A stretch of 64,000 nucleotides of DNA from positions 62,001 through 126,000 of the forward strand of contig NZ_NFLL01000005.1 of NCBI RefSeq assembly GCF_002160895.1, written 5' to 3'. Below are positions 8,425 to 17,788 of this stretch, piece by piece. Both the position numbers and the translations under genes were made by a program. Source of the DNA: Faecalibacterium sp. An122. Its GTDB lineage: Bacteria > Bacillota > Clostridia > Oscillospirales > Ruminococcaceae. Within the stretch, counting starts at the first letter, position 1, and each line of letters starts with the position of its first letter. A model generated the notes under the pieces. It did not search any database and had not been told where the DNA came from. It saw nothing but the letters and a program-made list of their open reading frames with translations.

Positions 8425-9489
8425 ATGAAGAAAGTGCTGCTGGTAACGCTCTCAGACAACGCAGATCACCAGGATACCGCCTTTGGAATGTATGAGGAGC
8501 TGAAAAAGAGAAAGGACTGGGATGTCTACCTGCTCTGCATCCGCACCCCCAAGGTGGAGCTTCAGACGTCGGACCACACCTGGCTGATTGACTGCCCCGA
8601 GCGCCCCGGTGTGACCCAAAAGACCTTCAATCTGCCCCTGCTGTTTTCGGTGATGCATCGCGTCCGGAAGGCGCATTTTGATGCCATTTACTTTGAAAGT
8701 CTGCACACATGGAATCTGCCGCTGATGATGTTTTCCGGCAAAGCGAAGACCTATCAGGTGGTGCATGAGGTGATCCCGCACGAGGGCGACAGCCAGGTCA
8801 AGATGGTGGATCTGATGAACAAGGCTGTGGTCAAGCTGACAGACACCATCGTCCTGCGCAATAAAACCTATATTAATGAGATGATCAAGCGGTACAAAAT
8901 CACCCCCGAGCGCTTGAAATACCTGGAACTGTGGCGGAGATATCCCCAATATACGGCGCCGGTGCACAGCGGCCGGGCGCTGTTCTTTGGACGGATCAAC
9001 CCCTACAAGGGCGCGGACAATTTGCTGGAGATCATCAGGCTGTGCCCGGATATCCAATTTGACGTGATCGGGCGGGTGGACCCACAGATGAAGGAAGTTG
9101 CCCAGCAGCTCGCCAAGGAACCCAACGTAAAACTGAACAACGACTATGTCACCGATCAGGAAATGCAGGACGCGTTTATCAACTGTGATTGGGTGATCCT
9201 GCCGTACAATTCGGCCTCTCAGTCGGGCGTGATCATCGACGCCTATAAATACAGCCGGCCGGTGATCGCCTTTGCAGTGGGTGCTATTCCGGAGCAGGTA
9301 GACGACGGCAAGAGCGGCTATCTTGTGGAGCCGGGCAACAATCCGAAGTTTGCGGAAAAGCTGAAGGAAGCGGTCAGCCTGAGCCATGAAGCATACGATG
9401 CCATCAGCCGGTATTCGTATCAGTACGGCAGCGAAAAATACGCGGCCAGCGGCGCGGTGGAACGCTTTATGGAGTTGCTGAATCAGTAA
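8425..9489 (+). CDS. Glycosyltransferase, GT4-like
   Basis: 354 residues with a two-lobed GT-B shape. The N-terminal lobe starts MKKVLLVTLSDNAD, and the C-terminal lobe has ALFFGRINPYKGADNLLEII at about 185 and the donor-binding region NSASQSGVIIDAYKYSRPVIAF at about 265. It probably adds a sugar to the lipid-linked repeat unit on the cytoplasmic face. It lies 57 bases behind the priming transferase. The acceptor and donor sugars are unknown. Confidence 0.85.
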   Translation: MKKVLLVTLSDNADHQDTAFGMYEELKKRKDWDVYLLCIRTPKVELQTSDHTWLIDCPERPGVTQKTFNLPLLFSVMHRVRKAHFDAIYFESLHTWNLPLMMFSGKAKTYQVVHEVIPHEGDSQVKMVDLMNKAVVKLTDTIVLRNKTYINEMIKRYKITPERLKYLELWRRYPQYTAPVHSGRALFFGRINPYKGADNLLEIIRLCPDIQFDVIGRVDPQMKEVAQQLAKEPNVKLNNDYVTDQEMQDAFINCDWVILPYNSASQSGVIIDAYKYSRPVIAFAVGAIPEQVDDGKSGYLVEPGNNPKFAEKLKEAVSLSHEAYDAISRYSYQYGSEKYAASGAVERFMELLNQ

Positions 9490-9500
9490 GGTGGTTTGAT

Positions 9501-9980
9501 ATGTGGAATAGACTGAAACGATATTTTATATTGCTCCGTATATTTTTGATAGGAGGATACGCAAGAGCTGAATATTTAAAGAAAAAGCAGTATTTTAAAG
9601 CGATTGGTGACCATGTTTATCTTCAACCATATAATTTTGGAACGGAACCGCATTTGATTTCATTTGGAGATAATGTTCATGTAGCAAGTGGAGTCACATT
9701 CATTAATCATGATATCATTTGTATGATGCTCAATCATATGGATAAAAATCATCACTATAAGTTGCGCCAGGGCAGTATTACAATTGGAAATAATGTTTTT
9801 ATTGGCGCGAAGAGTACTATACTTTATGATGTGAAAATCGGTGATAATGTCATAATTGGCGCAGGGAGCCTTGTGAATAAAGATATTCCGGATGGAGTGA
9901 TTGCTGCGGGGGTGCCATGTAAAGTGATTGGAAAATTTGAAGAATATCAGCGAAAATTATTAGAGGAAGATTTGAAATGA
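9501..9980 (+). CDS. Hexapeptide-repeat acyltransferase
   Basis: 159 residues made largely of left-handed beta-helix hexapeptide repeats (for example ITIGNNVFIGAKSTILYDV, IGDNVIIGAGSLV, GVIAAGVPCKVIG). The histidine in VTFINHDI is the usual catalytic residue of the serine/maltose acetyltransferase group. It probably acetylates a sugar of the capsule repeat. Codon use changes here to an AT-rich pattern that continues to about 17790. Confidence 0.85.
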   Translation: MWNRLKRYFILLRIFLIGGYARAEYLKKKQYFKAIGDHVYLQPYNFGTEPHLISFGDNVHVASGVTFINHDIICMMLNHMDKNHHYKLRQGSITIGNNVFIGAKSTILYDVKIGDNVIIGAGSLVNKDIPDGVIAAGVPCKVIGKFEEYQRKLLEEDLK

Positions 9981-10301
9981 ACTTCGGTAAAAGCCCTCTG
10001 GTGGTGGCTTTGTATCTGCTGCAGTTTTATGAAACGGGATACAATAACAAGAGGTGGGAACAGGGCATACCAAGTGGGTTGCGTGTAAAAGAGCCAAATC
10101 CCTCTATGAATGGCGTAACTAGCCACACGTGTCTCTCTACAACAACTATTACGACCTGTCGACGAATGATGTGACTTTGGAGCGAAATTGTCATTGATAA
10201 AGATAGTGAACGATTGCGAACCGAATGGCTGCTGCAGTGGTATTGTGTAAGTGGTTGATCATTTTGAGGAGTATATGAATTAAGAAGGAGAGATAAAATA
10301 T
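9981..10301 (+). pseudogene. Decayed coding remnant between two glycosyltransferase genes
   Basis: There is no intact gene in these 320 bases, yet protein-like stretches appear in shifting frames and with stops between them. Examples are KSLYEWRN, then SLYNNYYDLSTNDVTLE, then DKDSERLRTEWLLQWY up to about 10256. The pattern fits a gene broken by several frameshifts and stops. The original family is not recognisable. A 65-codon frame from 9977 covers part of it but has no separate ribosome binding site of note. Confidence 0.45.
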
Positions 10302-11606
10302 ATGCATCCTAAAGTTTTGATTATCGCTACAACGCCATATAGTACAAGTGACAGCAGCAGGACGCTGGATGCATATTTTCATTATTGGGAAAAAGATCGG
10401 GTGGCACAGATATTTAGCAGAAACTGGATTCCCAATAAAGGGCATTGTGGAGAGATGTATCAAATTACGGATGCCAGTTTGCTGAAAAAATGGCTGCATA
10501 AAACGGTTGATGTGGGAAGAATCTATCAATATGATGAAATGCGAGACCAAGATGGAAACGAAATGATCAAAGACAGCTCGGCAGTAAGCTTGAGCTATAA
10601 AATAGGAGAAAAACATTTACCCAGTATAGAAATTTTGAGAGCTTTGCTCTGGCGAAAAAAATTTTGGTGTACGCAGAAATTAATTGAATGGCTGGATGAA
10701 TTTAAACCGGAATGCATCGTTTATAACTTTAGCAATCATCTTTTCACGCAGCAGATTGCCCTGTTTGTTGCGGAACGCTACAGAATTCCGATCATAGTCA
10801 TTATTGGTGATAATTATTACTTTGATGAAATAAAATCGAGATCACCGTTTTATAAACTGTTTCGCTTGCGGTTTAAAAAATGGACGGAACGTATACTTGC
10901 GTCGGGCTGCAGCGCTGTGTATTGCAGTGACAAAATCAAAGAACTATATAATAATTATTTCCATATTCATGGAGAGACCGTTTATTTTAGTTCTTCTTTG
11001 AAAAGAAGAGAATTTCGTCCAATCAATGTGAAGAATCCATACATTGTGTATTTTGGAAGCATTCGGCTGGGCAGAAACCTGGCTTTGCTGGACATTGCAA
11101 AGGCGCTGTCCAAAATAGATGCAAGCTATAAGCTGGCCGTATACTCAAATGAAAACGACGAAAATATTTATGGGGTATTGAAAGATGCGCCGAATATAAT
11201 TTACGGTGGATCAATTCCTTACAGTCAGGTGCAAAAGAAAATAGCAGAAAGTGATATTTTTGTTATTGCAGAGGGCTTTAGAGAAGAGGATATTTCGCTG
11301 ACAAGATACTCGTTGTCTACCAAAGCCTCGGATGGACTAGCGAGCGGAGTTGCCATTCTAACCTATGGGCCAGAAGAGGCAGGTGTTGTAGAGTATATGG
11401 AGACGACCGGAGCTTCTATGGTATGTACAGATCCGGACCGGTTGGAAGACAGCATTAGAAAACTGATAAATAATGTTGACCTGCAAAGATTGTATTATCA
11501 GAAAGCAATCAATGTTACTGAGGAACATCATACCATCAAAGCCAGTACGGAAAAATTTGAGTCAATTGTAGATAAAGCGGTTAGAAATTATGATTTTAAG
11601 AGGTAA
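10302..11606 (+). CDS. Glycosyltransferase, GT-B fold
   Basis: 434 residues, with GAAGGAGAG upstream of the ATG. The C-terminal lobe has IVYFGSIRLGRNLALLDIA at about 248 and the segment FVIAEGFREEDISLTRYSLSTKASDGLASGVAILTYGPEEAG at about 322, which resembles the nucleotide-sugar pocket of GT4 enzymes. It is likely to extend the repeat unit. No signal peptide is seen. AT-rich like its neighbours. Confidence 0.8.
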   Translation: MHPKVLIIATTPYSTSDSSRTLDAYFHYWEKDRVAQIFSRNWIPNKGHCGEMYQITDASLLKKWLHKTVDVGRIYQYDEMRDQDGNEMIKDSSAVSLSYKIGEKHLPSIEILRALLWRKKFWCTQKLIEWLDEFKPECIVYNFSNHLFTQQIALFVAERYRIPIIVIIGDNYYFDEIKSRSPFYKLFRLRFKKWTERILASGCSAVYCSDKIKELYNNYFHIHGETVYFSSSLKRREFRPINVKNPYIVYFGSIRLGRNLALLDIAKALSKIDASYKLAVYSNENDENIYGVLKDAPNIIYGGSIPYSQVQKKIAESDIFVIAEGFREEDISLTRYSLSTKASDGLASGVAILTYGPEEAGVVEYMETTGASMVCTDPDRLEDSIRKLINNVDLQRLYYQKAINVTEEHHTIKASTEKFESIVDKAVRNYDFKR

Positions 11607-11609
11607 TTC

Positions 11610-12674
11610 ATGCTAGTATATGGAGTAGTTATAGCCCTGACTCTTTTTGTATATCTATTTGCCAATGACCTGCATTACACGAAACGTGAAGTTGATCGTA
11701 TAACAATCGTCTTTTTTTTCACTGCATACCTGCTTTTGTTGTGCTTAAGGGATTATAGTGTTGGCGTTGATACATATGGATATGTTGAGGAATATGAATA
11801 TACGAGGCTGTTGGGCTGGGGAGCTGCGATGGATTATGGAGATGAGGAAATAGGTTTTAAAATTTTTCGGATGATCGTACAGTGCTTTGGAGGCGCAAGG
11901 TTATTTGTTTCAATCGCAGCGATTTTAATCGTGGTTCCCGTTATGTACCTTTATCAGAAGGAAGCAGAGGGATCGATCATTTGTATTTCGTTTTTTCTGA
12001 TTTCACTGCTTTTTGAAATGTTTTTTTCGGGGATGCGCCAGAGTATTGCGATTGCTCTTGGCGTTCCGGCTTATTATTGCGTAAAAAAGAATCTTAAAAT
12101 TAAATACTTGCTGATTATAGCATTGGCATGCTCTTTTCATAGATCTGCAGTGGTCCTTTTGCTTCTGTATCCAACTTACCATTTACGCATCACAAAAAGA
12201 TGGCTCTGGGCTATTATTCCGTCAATGGCGTTTATAGTATGGCAAAGAGACTTGCTGCTAGGATGGATTTTTCAATTGGCAGGAGAGGAATATACATATA
12301 AATATTCTTATTTGACCGGTGATTCAGGCCAAGTAAAGCTGATGATTTTGTTTATGATGATCTCAATATATGGTTATGTGGTTCTTGACGAAAAAAAGGC
12401 AGGAAAAGAGGATATAGGACCTCGTAATATTCTGCTTTTGGCAACATGCATTCATTTGTTTACACCTCTTCATCCCACGATTTCAAGAATAAACTACTAT
12501 TTTATATTGTTTATTCCAGTGGCGATTAGTCGAATTAATAATAGATGCACCAAACAGATGTGTGAATTAAGAACAATTGCAACAGCTGTTATGCCGATGT
12601 TCTTTATTTTTTACTTTTTTGTGTTTAAAGACGATTCACTGAATGTTATGGATTATAGATTTTTCTTTTTATAA
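11610..12674 (+). CDS. EpsG-family polysaccharide polymerase (Wzy-like)
   Basis: A 354-residue membrane protein with about ten hydrophobic segments. EpsG-family marks are the early LRDYSVGVDTYGY loop at about 45-57, FFSGMRQSIAIALGV at about 133 and the CSFHRSAVVLLLLYP motif at about 170. Such proteins polymerise lipid-linked repeat units on the outer face of the membrane. It starts 3 bases after the previous gene, so translation is probably coupled. Very AT-rich. Confidence 0.85.
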   Translation: MLVYGVVIALTLFVYLFANDLHYTKREVDRITIVFFFTAYLLLLCLRDYSVGVDTYGYVEEYEYTRLLGWGAAMDYGDEEIGFKIFRMIVQCFGGARLFVSIAAILIVVPVMYLYQKEAEGSIICISFFLISLLFEMFFSGMRQSIAIALGVPAYYCVKKNLKIKYLLIIALACSFHRSAVVLLLLYPTYHLRITKRWLWAIIPSMAFIVWQRDLLLGWIFQLAGEEYTYKYSYLTGDSGQVKLMILFMMISIYGYVVLDEKKAGKEDIGPRNILLLATCIHLFTPLHPTISRINYYFILFIPVAISRINNRCTKQMCELRTIATAVMPMFFIFYFFVFKDDSLNVMDYRFFFL

Positions 12675-12684
12675 GGGAACTTTT

Positions 12685-13884
12685 ATGAAAATATTGCAGA
12701 TGAATTGCTGGCTGAATGCGGGAAGCACAGGAAAAATTGTTCATGCCATTGATGATTATATAAAAAGCCGAGGCGATGATTCTTATGTTGTGTATGGATT
12801 GGGGGATAAATCGTCAAATCCGAATGAATTCAGAACAACACCCAAATTGGTAAGAAAAGCCCAATCATTTCGGTCGAGAATCACTGGATATCCTTATGGC
12901 GGTTGCATATGGGGGACAAGCGCTGCAGTTGGATTTTTAAAGAAAACCAAACCGGACTTGGTACATATCCATTGTATTAATGGATATATGGTAAATATCT
13001 ATAAAGTTTTGAGCTTTCTCAAAGAGAATAAAATTCCCACTGTGATAACGAATCACGCTGAATTTATGTACACTGGTGGATGCACTCACGCTGTTGAATG
13101 CGAAAAATGGAAAACAGGGTGTTTTTCATGTAAAAAACTATGTGCGGAGCACCCGATTTCGTATTTTTTTGATCAAACAAACCGTGAATGGAACTTGATG
13201 AAGGAAGCGTATTTTGGGTTTGAGAAATTGTATGTATGTAATGTTTCAGACTGGTTGACAGAACGTGCAAGACAGTCACTGTTTTATAAAGGTTATCCGG
13301 TTGAAACAGTATACAATGGTGTTGATACAGAAATTTTTCATTATACAGGGAAAAAGAGCTGTGAGCAAGCGGGAGTAAAACGCCCGCTTATAATTCACGT
13401 TACACCAAATTTCTATGATAAAATTAAAGGAGGTCATTATGTTATAGAGATGGGTAGGCGTTGTCCGGAAATGGATTTTTTGGTGATTGGAAGTAAAGCA
13501 AGGAGCGAATTAAAACTTCCTCCCAATATTAGATTTATGGGACAAGTTTCCGATCAGAGTGTGTTGGCTCAAATGTACTCAAATGCAGATGTTTGCTTGC
13601 TGACGAGTATGCGTGAAACATTTAGTATGGTTACAGCTGAAAGCCTGTGCTGTGGAACACCTGTTGTTGGCTTTGAAGCTGGAGGGCCAGAAAGCATAGC
13701 ATTAAAAGAATACAGTATCTTTGTAGATCAAGGGAATGTTGATGCGATGGAAAATGCGCTTAGAACAATGGTGAAAAGAAAAACAGACAAAGAGCGCATT
13801 TCAAATGAAGCTGCTTGCAGGTACAGCAAAGACGAGATGTGTCAGCAGTATTATAAAATCTATAAAAAATTGATTGGAACATAA
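12685..13884 (+). CDS. Glycosyltransferase, GT4 family
   Basis: About 399 residues. The N-terminus MKILQMNCWLNAGSTGKIV is typical of GT4 enzymes of capsule clusters. The acceptor lobe holds HIHCINGY. A cysteine-rich insertion (GGCTHAVECEKWKTGCFSCKKLC, about 130-155) is common in this subgroup. The donor lobe has LTSMRETFSMVTAESLCCGTPVVGF at about 308. I chose ATG 12685 over 12643 because the longer frame overlaps the polymerase gene. The ribosome binding site is weak (AAGGGA). Confidence 0.85.
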   Translation: MKILQMNCWLNAGSTGKIVHAIDDYIKSRGDDSYVVYGLGDKSSNPNEFRTTPKLVRKAQSFRSRITGYPYGGCIWGTSAAVGFLKKTKPDLVHIHCINGYMVNIYKVLSFLKENKIPTVITNHAEFMYTGGCTHAVECEKWKTGCFSCKKLCAEHPISYFFDQTNREWNLMKEAYFGFEKLYVCNVSDWLTERARQSLFYKGYPVETVYNGVDTEIFHYTGKKSCEQAGVKRPLIIHVTPNFYDKIKGGHYVIEMGRRCPEMDFLVIGSKARSELKLPPNIRFMGQVSDQSVLAQMYSNADVCLLTSMRETFSMVTAESLCCGTPVVGFEAGGPESIALKEYSIFVDQGNVDAMENALRTMVKRKTDKERISNEAACRYSKDEMCQQYYKIYKKLIGT

Positions 13885-13929
13885 TAAGAGCGTTTTGTAT
13901 GTGTGAGTGAAGGAGATAATTTAATTGCA

Positions 13930-15078
13930 ATGAAGTCTATCGGAATTATCACACATTATTACAATAGCAAAAATTATGGCGGAGTTCTTCAGGCTTATGC
14001 GCTGTGCTGGTTTTTAAAAAATCAGGGGTATGATGCCGAACAAATTCAATTTGATAAAGAAAAAGGACAAAGTTTTAAACATTGGGCAGGAAATCGATAT
14101 CGTGAATTTTTGCGCCTTTTTGATGAAATTAGGTATAAAAAAATTTATGAGCAGATTCGTAGAAGAGAAAAAGCATTTAAAGTTTTTCGAGATAGACAAA
14201 TTCCACATAGCGAAAAAGTTTTTTCTCAACGCACCCTAAAGGAATTGGCTAAAGAATATAAAGTGTTTATTACGGGAAGCGACCAGGTGTGGCACCCGAA
14301 TGCAGTATGTGATGCATATCTTCTTGACTTTGGAGTGGACCATATCAAGAAAATATCTTACGCTGCAAGTATTGCAAAAAATAACCTGACGGAATGTGAA
14401 CTGAAAAGATATAAAAAAGCACTTTTAGATTATTGCGCAATTTCTGTAAGAGAAAGAGATGCGGTTGAAATTCTTCAGCCAATTGCACCAGTGTGTGTGA
14501 AATGGGTGGTAGATCCCGTTTTCCTTCTAAGAAAAACAGAATGGGAAAAAGTGATTGATAAGAAGCCAATCTCGGATCGGTATGTTTTCTGTTACTTTCT
14601 TGGATCGGACATCGACGCAAGAGAACTTGCACAGGAGTATGCAAAGAACAATAATCTCAAAGTAAAGTCGATTGCGTTTCCAAATGGTGAGGTAAATGAA
14701 TGGGAACTTAATTTTGGGGATGAAAGTATTGCAGATGCCTCTCCTGAGAATTTCGTTGAACTGATCCAAGGTGCAGAAATGGTATTTACAGATAGTTTTC
14801 ATGCGATGGCGTTCTCGTTGTTGTTTGAAAAGCAATTTTTGGTGTTTAAACGAGACTGGCATTCTTCTATGGAATCGAGAATTGTTTCTTTGGCAGAATT
14901 GTTCGGTGTTTCGGATCATTTTTGCAATACAAAAAATAAAATGACATATGACTATATTGAAAATTTGATGGTCATTGATTATTCGAAGAAATTTGATTGT
15001 TTTGAAAAAATGAGAACAGAGTCAATTGCGTTTTTATTGGATAGTATAAATAATTGCGTGAGAGAGGACAAGAAATGA
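13930..15078 (+). CDS. Polysaccharide pyruvyl transferase family protein
   Basis: 382 residues of the CsaB/WcaK-like family. It begins IGIITHYYNSKNYGGVLQAYAL and continues with FITGSDQVWHPN at about 106 and the C-terminal FTDSFHAMAFSLLF at about 288, both diagnostic. Members move a pyruvate ketal from phosphoenolpyruvate onto a sugar, giving the polymer a negative charge. It often pairs with an F420-hydrogenase-beta-like protein, and that partner is present at 16632. The start is ATG 13930; GAAGGAG is about 14 bases away, so an upstream GTG at 13903 is possible. Confidence 0.85.
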   Translation: MKSIGIITHYYNSKNYGGVLQAYALCWFLKNQGYDAEQIQFDKEKGQSFKHWAGNRYREFLRLFDEIRYKKIYEQIRRREKAFKVFRDRQIPHSEKVFSQRTLKELAKEYKVFITGSDQVWHPNAVCDAYLLDFGVDHIKKISYAASIAKNNLTECELKRYKKALLDYCAISVRERDAVEILQPIAPVCVKWVVDPVFLLRKTEWEKVIDKKPISDRYVFCYFLGSDIDARELAQEYAKNNNLKVKSIAFPNGEVNEWELNFGDESIADASPENFVELIQGAEMVFTDSFHAMAFSLLFEKQFLVFKRDWHSSMESRIVSLAELFGVSDHFCNTKNKMTYDYIENLMVIDYSKKFDCFEKMRTESIAFLLDSINNCVREDKK

Positions 15079-16616
15079 ATCAAAGGAAATTTGGTTCGAT
15101 TATTTCATATATTCAAATGTTTCTCGGCGTAATAATCAGTTTGATTTATACGCCGTATATGATAAATAAGCTGGGCCAGAGTGAATACGGCCTATATAAC
15201 ACGGTCGCATCAACGATATCGATGATGTCGATTCTAAGCTTGGGGTTTAATAGTAGCTACATAAGATATTACTCAAGATATAAAGAAGAGAATGATACAG
15301 AAAGTATCTGGAAATTAAATGGACTGTTTATTTTAATCTTTACTATTATTGGTTTTGTGGCTCTTGCCTGCGGGATTTATATATCCCGACACTTGGAAAT
15401 CGTTTTCAAAAGTGGATTGACGGATGACGAATATACACTCGCTCAGAATTTGTTGGTTTTATTGACGATTAATTTGGCTGTCTCCTTTCCGATGAGCGTA
15501 TTTGGAGACATTATAAGTGCACATGAACAGTTCATATTTTTAAAACTGCTTGGAGTTGTTAAAACTGTTTGCAGTCCGTTACTGACAATCCCTTTGCTGT
15601 TTGCCGGCTTCCGTTCGATCGCGATTGTTGCGAGTACCATGGCTTTGTCGCTTTTCACAGATATTGTATATCTAATTTTTGTAATTGGATATTTGAAGGA
15701 GAAATTTGTTTTTCGAGATTTGAGCAAAAAATTGTTTAAAGAAATTTTTGTTTATACTTCATTTATTGCCGTCAATATGGTTGTTGATCAAATCAACTGG
15801 AATATTGATAAGATTCTGTTGGCTCGATTCAAGGGAACGGTTGCGGTTGCTGTTTACTCGATAGGCTATACGCTGAATAATTATTACAGCATGATTTCTA
15901 CAGCAATATCTGGCGTTTTTACGCCGTTGGTTCATAAAATAGTCAATGAGACATATTGCGATTTGAAAGCTCAAAAGAAACGGCTTACAGATTTGTTTGT
16001 GCGTGTGGGGCGAATTCAGCTGTTCATTCTGGCGCTGATTGCATCGGGGCTGATCTTTTTTGGCAAACCGTTTGTTAGATTTTGGGCTGGTGAAGGCTAT
16101 CAGGAAGCTTACTATGTCGTATTGCTGCTGGCGCTGCCTGCTACGATTCCATTGATTCAGAATGTTGGTATTGAAATTCAGCGTGCAGAGAATAAACATA
16201 AATTTCGTTCCATTGTTTATTTGATTATGGCACTGCTTAATTTGGGCGTTTCGGTTGTTTTCTGTCAATGGTGGGGCGCAGTGGGAAGCGCATTGGGAAC
16301 GGCTATATCCCTTGTTGTCGCAAATGGCTTTATAATGAATTGGTATTACCAAAAAGCATGCAATATAGATGTTGTCGAGTTTTGGAAAAATGTTTTGAAT
16401 GTGGCCAAGGGATTTATTGTGCCAATCCTGTTTGGGATATATATCCTGTTGTTTGTGCAATTTGATTCCTTTTTAAAATTGATAGGGTGGATTGTAGGAT
16501 ATAGTTTTGTATATTGCATAAGTATTTGGGTGCTTAGTATGAATTCGTACGAAAAAAATTTGGTTGTCAGACCAGTTGAACAGATTGCCGAGAAGATACA
16601 CAAAAAGCTTTTTTAG
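15075..16616 (+). CDS. Wzx-type polysaccharide flippase
   Basis: 513 residues and about twelve to fourteen membrane segments of the MOP superfamily. It starts SIISYIQMFLGVIISLIYTPYMINKLGQSEYGLY, typical of O-antigen/capsule flippases. It turns lipid-linked repeat units to the outer face of the membrane. The ATG overlaps the stop of the pyruvyltransferase (ATGA), which suggests translational coupling. Confidence 0.92.
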   Translation: MNQRKFGSIISYIQMFLGVIISLIYTPYMINKLGQSEYGLYNTVASTISMMSILSLGFNSSYIRYYSRYKEENDTESIWKLNGLFILIFTIIGFVALACGIYISRHLEIVFKSGLTDDEYTLAQNLLVLLTINLAVSFPMSVFGDIISAHEQFIFLKLLGVVKTVCSPLLTIPLLFAGFRSIAIVASTMALSLFTDIVYLIFVIGYLKEKFVFRDLSKKLFKEIFVYTSFIAVNMVVDQINWNIDKILLARFKGTVAVAVYSIGYTLNNYYSMISTAISGVFTPLVHKIVNETYCDLKAQKKRLTDLFVRVGRIQLFILALIASGLIFFGKPFVRFWAGEGYQEAYYVVLLLALPATIPLIQNVGIEIQRAENKHKFRSIVYLIMALLNLGVSVVFCQWWGAVGSALGTAISLVVANGFIMNWYYQKACNIDVVEFWKNVLNVAKGFIVPILFGIYILLFVQFDSFLKLIGWIVGYSFVYCISIWVLSMNSYEKNLVVRPVEQIAEKIHKKLF

Positions 16617-16631
16617 AGTAAGGGTAGAGAG

Positions 16632-17786
16632 ATGATAGAAATCATTCAGAAAGCAATGTGCGTTGGCTGCTATGCTTGCTGCAGCTGCTGCCCGCAACAA
16701 TGTATATCTATGGAAGAAGATGGAGAAGGGTTTAAATATCCATCTGTAAATAAATCAAAATGTATAAACTGCAACAAGTGTGAGACCGTTTGCCCAGTGA
16801 TTCACAGCGCTCCGACGCAGGATTTTTCTGAGATTTCTTTCGCGGCATATTCTAAAGATGAGGTCATAAGAAGTCAAAGCTCTTCAGGCGGTGTGTTTTC
16901 TGTTTTGGCAGAAGCGGTTATAAACCAGGGCGGTGTGGTCTTTGGGGCTGCTTTTGATAGAGAATTTCAAGTGCATCATATTGGAATTACGTCAACCGAT
17001 GATCTGAAATTTCTTAGAGGCTCAAAGTATATTCAAAGCAGAATAGAGGATACATATAAAGAGATCAAAGAAATCTTAAAAACAGATCGAAAGGTTTATT
17101 TTTCAGGGACACCATGCCAAGTTGACGGATTGAAAAATTTTCTTGGAAAAGAATATGATAACCTGCTGACACAGGATATTATTTGTCATGGTGTTTCTTC
17201 ACCCGTCGTGTGGGAAAAGTATTTAAACTATGTTAAGGACAAAATTCATTCAGATATAAAGCACATTACTTTTAGAGATAAAACCTTTGGGTGGAATAAA
17301 TATGCGGTAAAAATTGAAGGCAAAAATGGAACGGAAGAAAAGAGTACATTTTTAGAAAATGAAATGATGAAAGCATACTTGAGAAATGTATGTTTAAGGC
17401 CGTCATGTTACAATTGTCCAAGCAAAGGATTAAAGAGAAGCAGCGATATAACATTGGCTGATTTTTGGGCTGTCAATGATTATATTAAAGGATTTGACGA
17501 TAATAAAGGAATTGATTTGGTTGTTTGCCATTCTGAAAAAGGCGCAAAATTCTGGAAAGAGGTAGTTCCTTTACTGGTATGCCGTGAGGTAGATATACAG
17601 GCCGCATCTGGAAATTTTTCGATGAATTGTTCTTCGCGACTGCCCAAGTACAGAGATGATTTTATGCATTCACTGGAGAACCATACGTTTGCCGATGCGG
17701 TTAAACGATATTGTTCGATTCCTTTGTCCGAGAGAATCTATACGAAAATTAAATTGGGGATCAAAAAAGTGAGCAGGAGAAAATAA
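16632..17786 (+). CDS. F420-hydrogenase beta-subunit-like iron-sulfur protein
   Basis: 384 residues. Two [4Fe-4S] motifs sit at the N-terminus (CVGCYACCSCCPQQCI at about 11, CINCNKCETVCP at about 45). The FrhB-like domain follows, with SSSGGVFSVLAEAVI at about 80, FSGTPCQVDGL at about 158 and DIICHGVSSP at about 181. Later cysteines occur in CLRPSCYNCPSK. Family members are frequent in capsule clusters next to pyruvyltransferases; a redox role in sugar modification is suspected but not established. It is the last AT-rich gene of the cassette. Confidence 0.88.
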   Translation: MIEIIQKAMCVGCYACCSCCPQQCISMEEDGEGFKYPSVNKSKCINCNKCETVCPVIHSAPTQDFSEISFAAYSKDEVIRSQSSSGGVFSVLAEAVINQGGVVFGAAFDREFQVHHIGITSTDDLKFLRGSKYIQSRIEDTYKEIKEILKTDRKVYFSGTPCQVDGLKNFLGKEYDNLLTQDIICHGVSSPVVWEKYLNYVKDKIHSDIKHITFRDKTFGWNKYAVKIEGKNGTEEKSTFLENEMMKAYLRNVCLRPSCYNCPSKGLKRSSDITLADFWAVNDYIKGFDDNKGIDLVVCHSEKGAKFWKEVVPLLVCREVDIQAASGNFSMNCSSRLPKYRDDFMHSLENHTFADAVKRYCSIPLSERIYTKIKLGIKKVSRRK

Positions 17787-17788
17787 AA

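Noticed and set aside
9977-10174. 65-codon frame as a real gene after the acyltransferase
   Set aside because: Coherent protein fragments lie in other frames of the same interval, so it is better described as part of a broken gene.
13940-16620. Separate plus- and minus-strand small frames in the AT-rich cassette
   Set aside because: They lie within the pyruvyltransferase and flippase genes and have no supporting signals.
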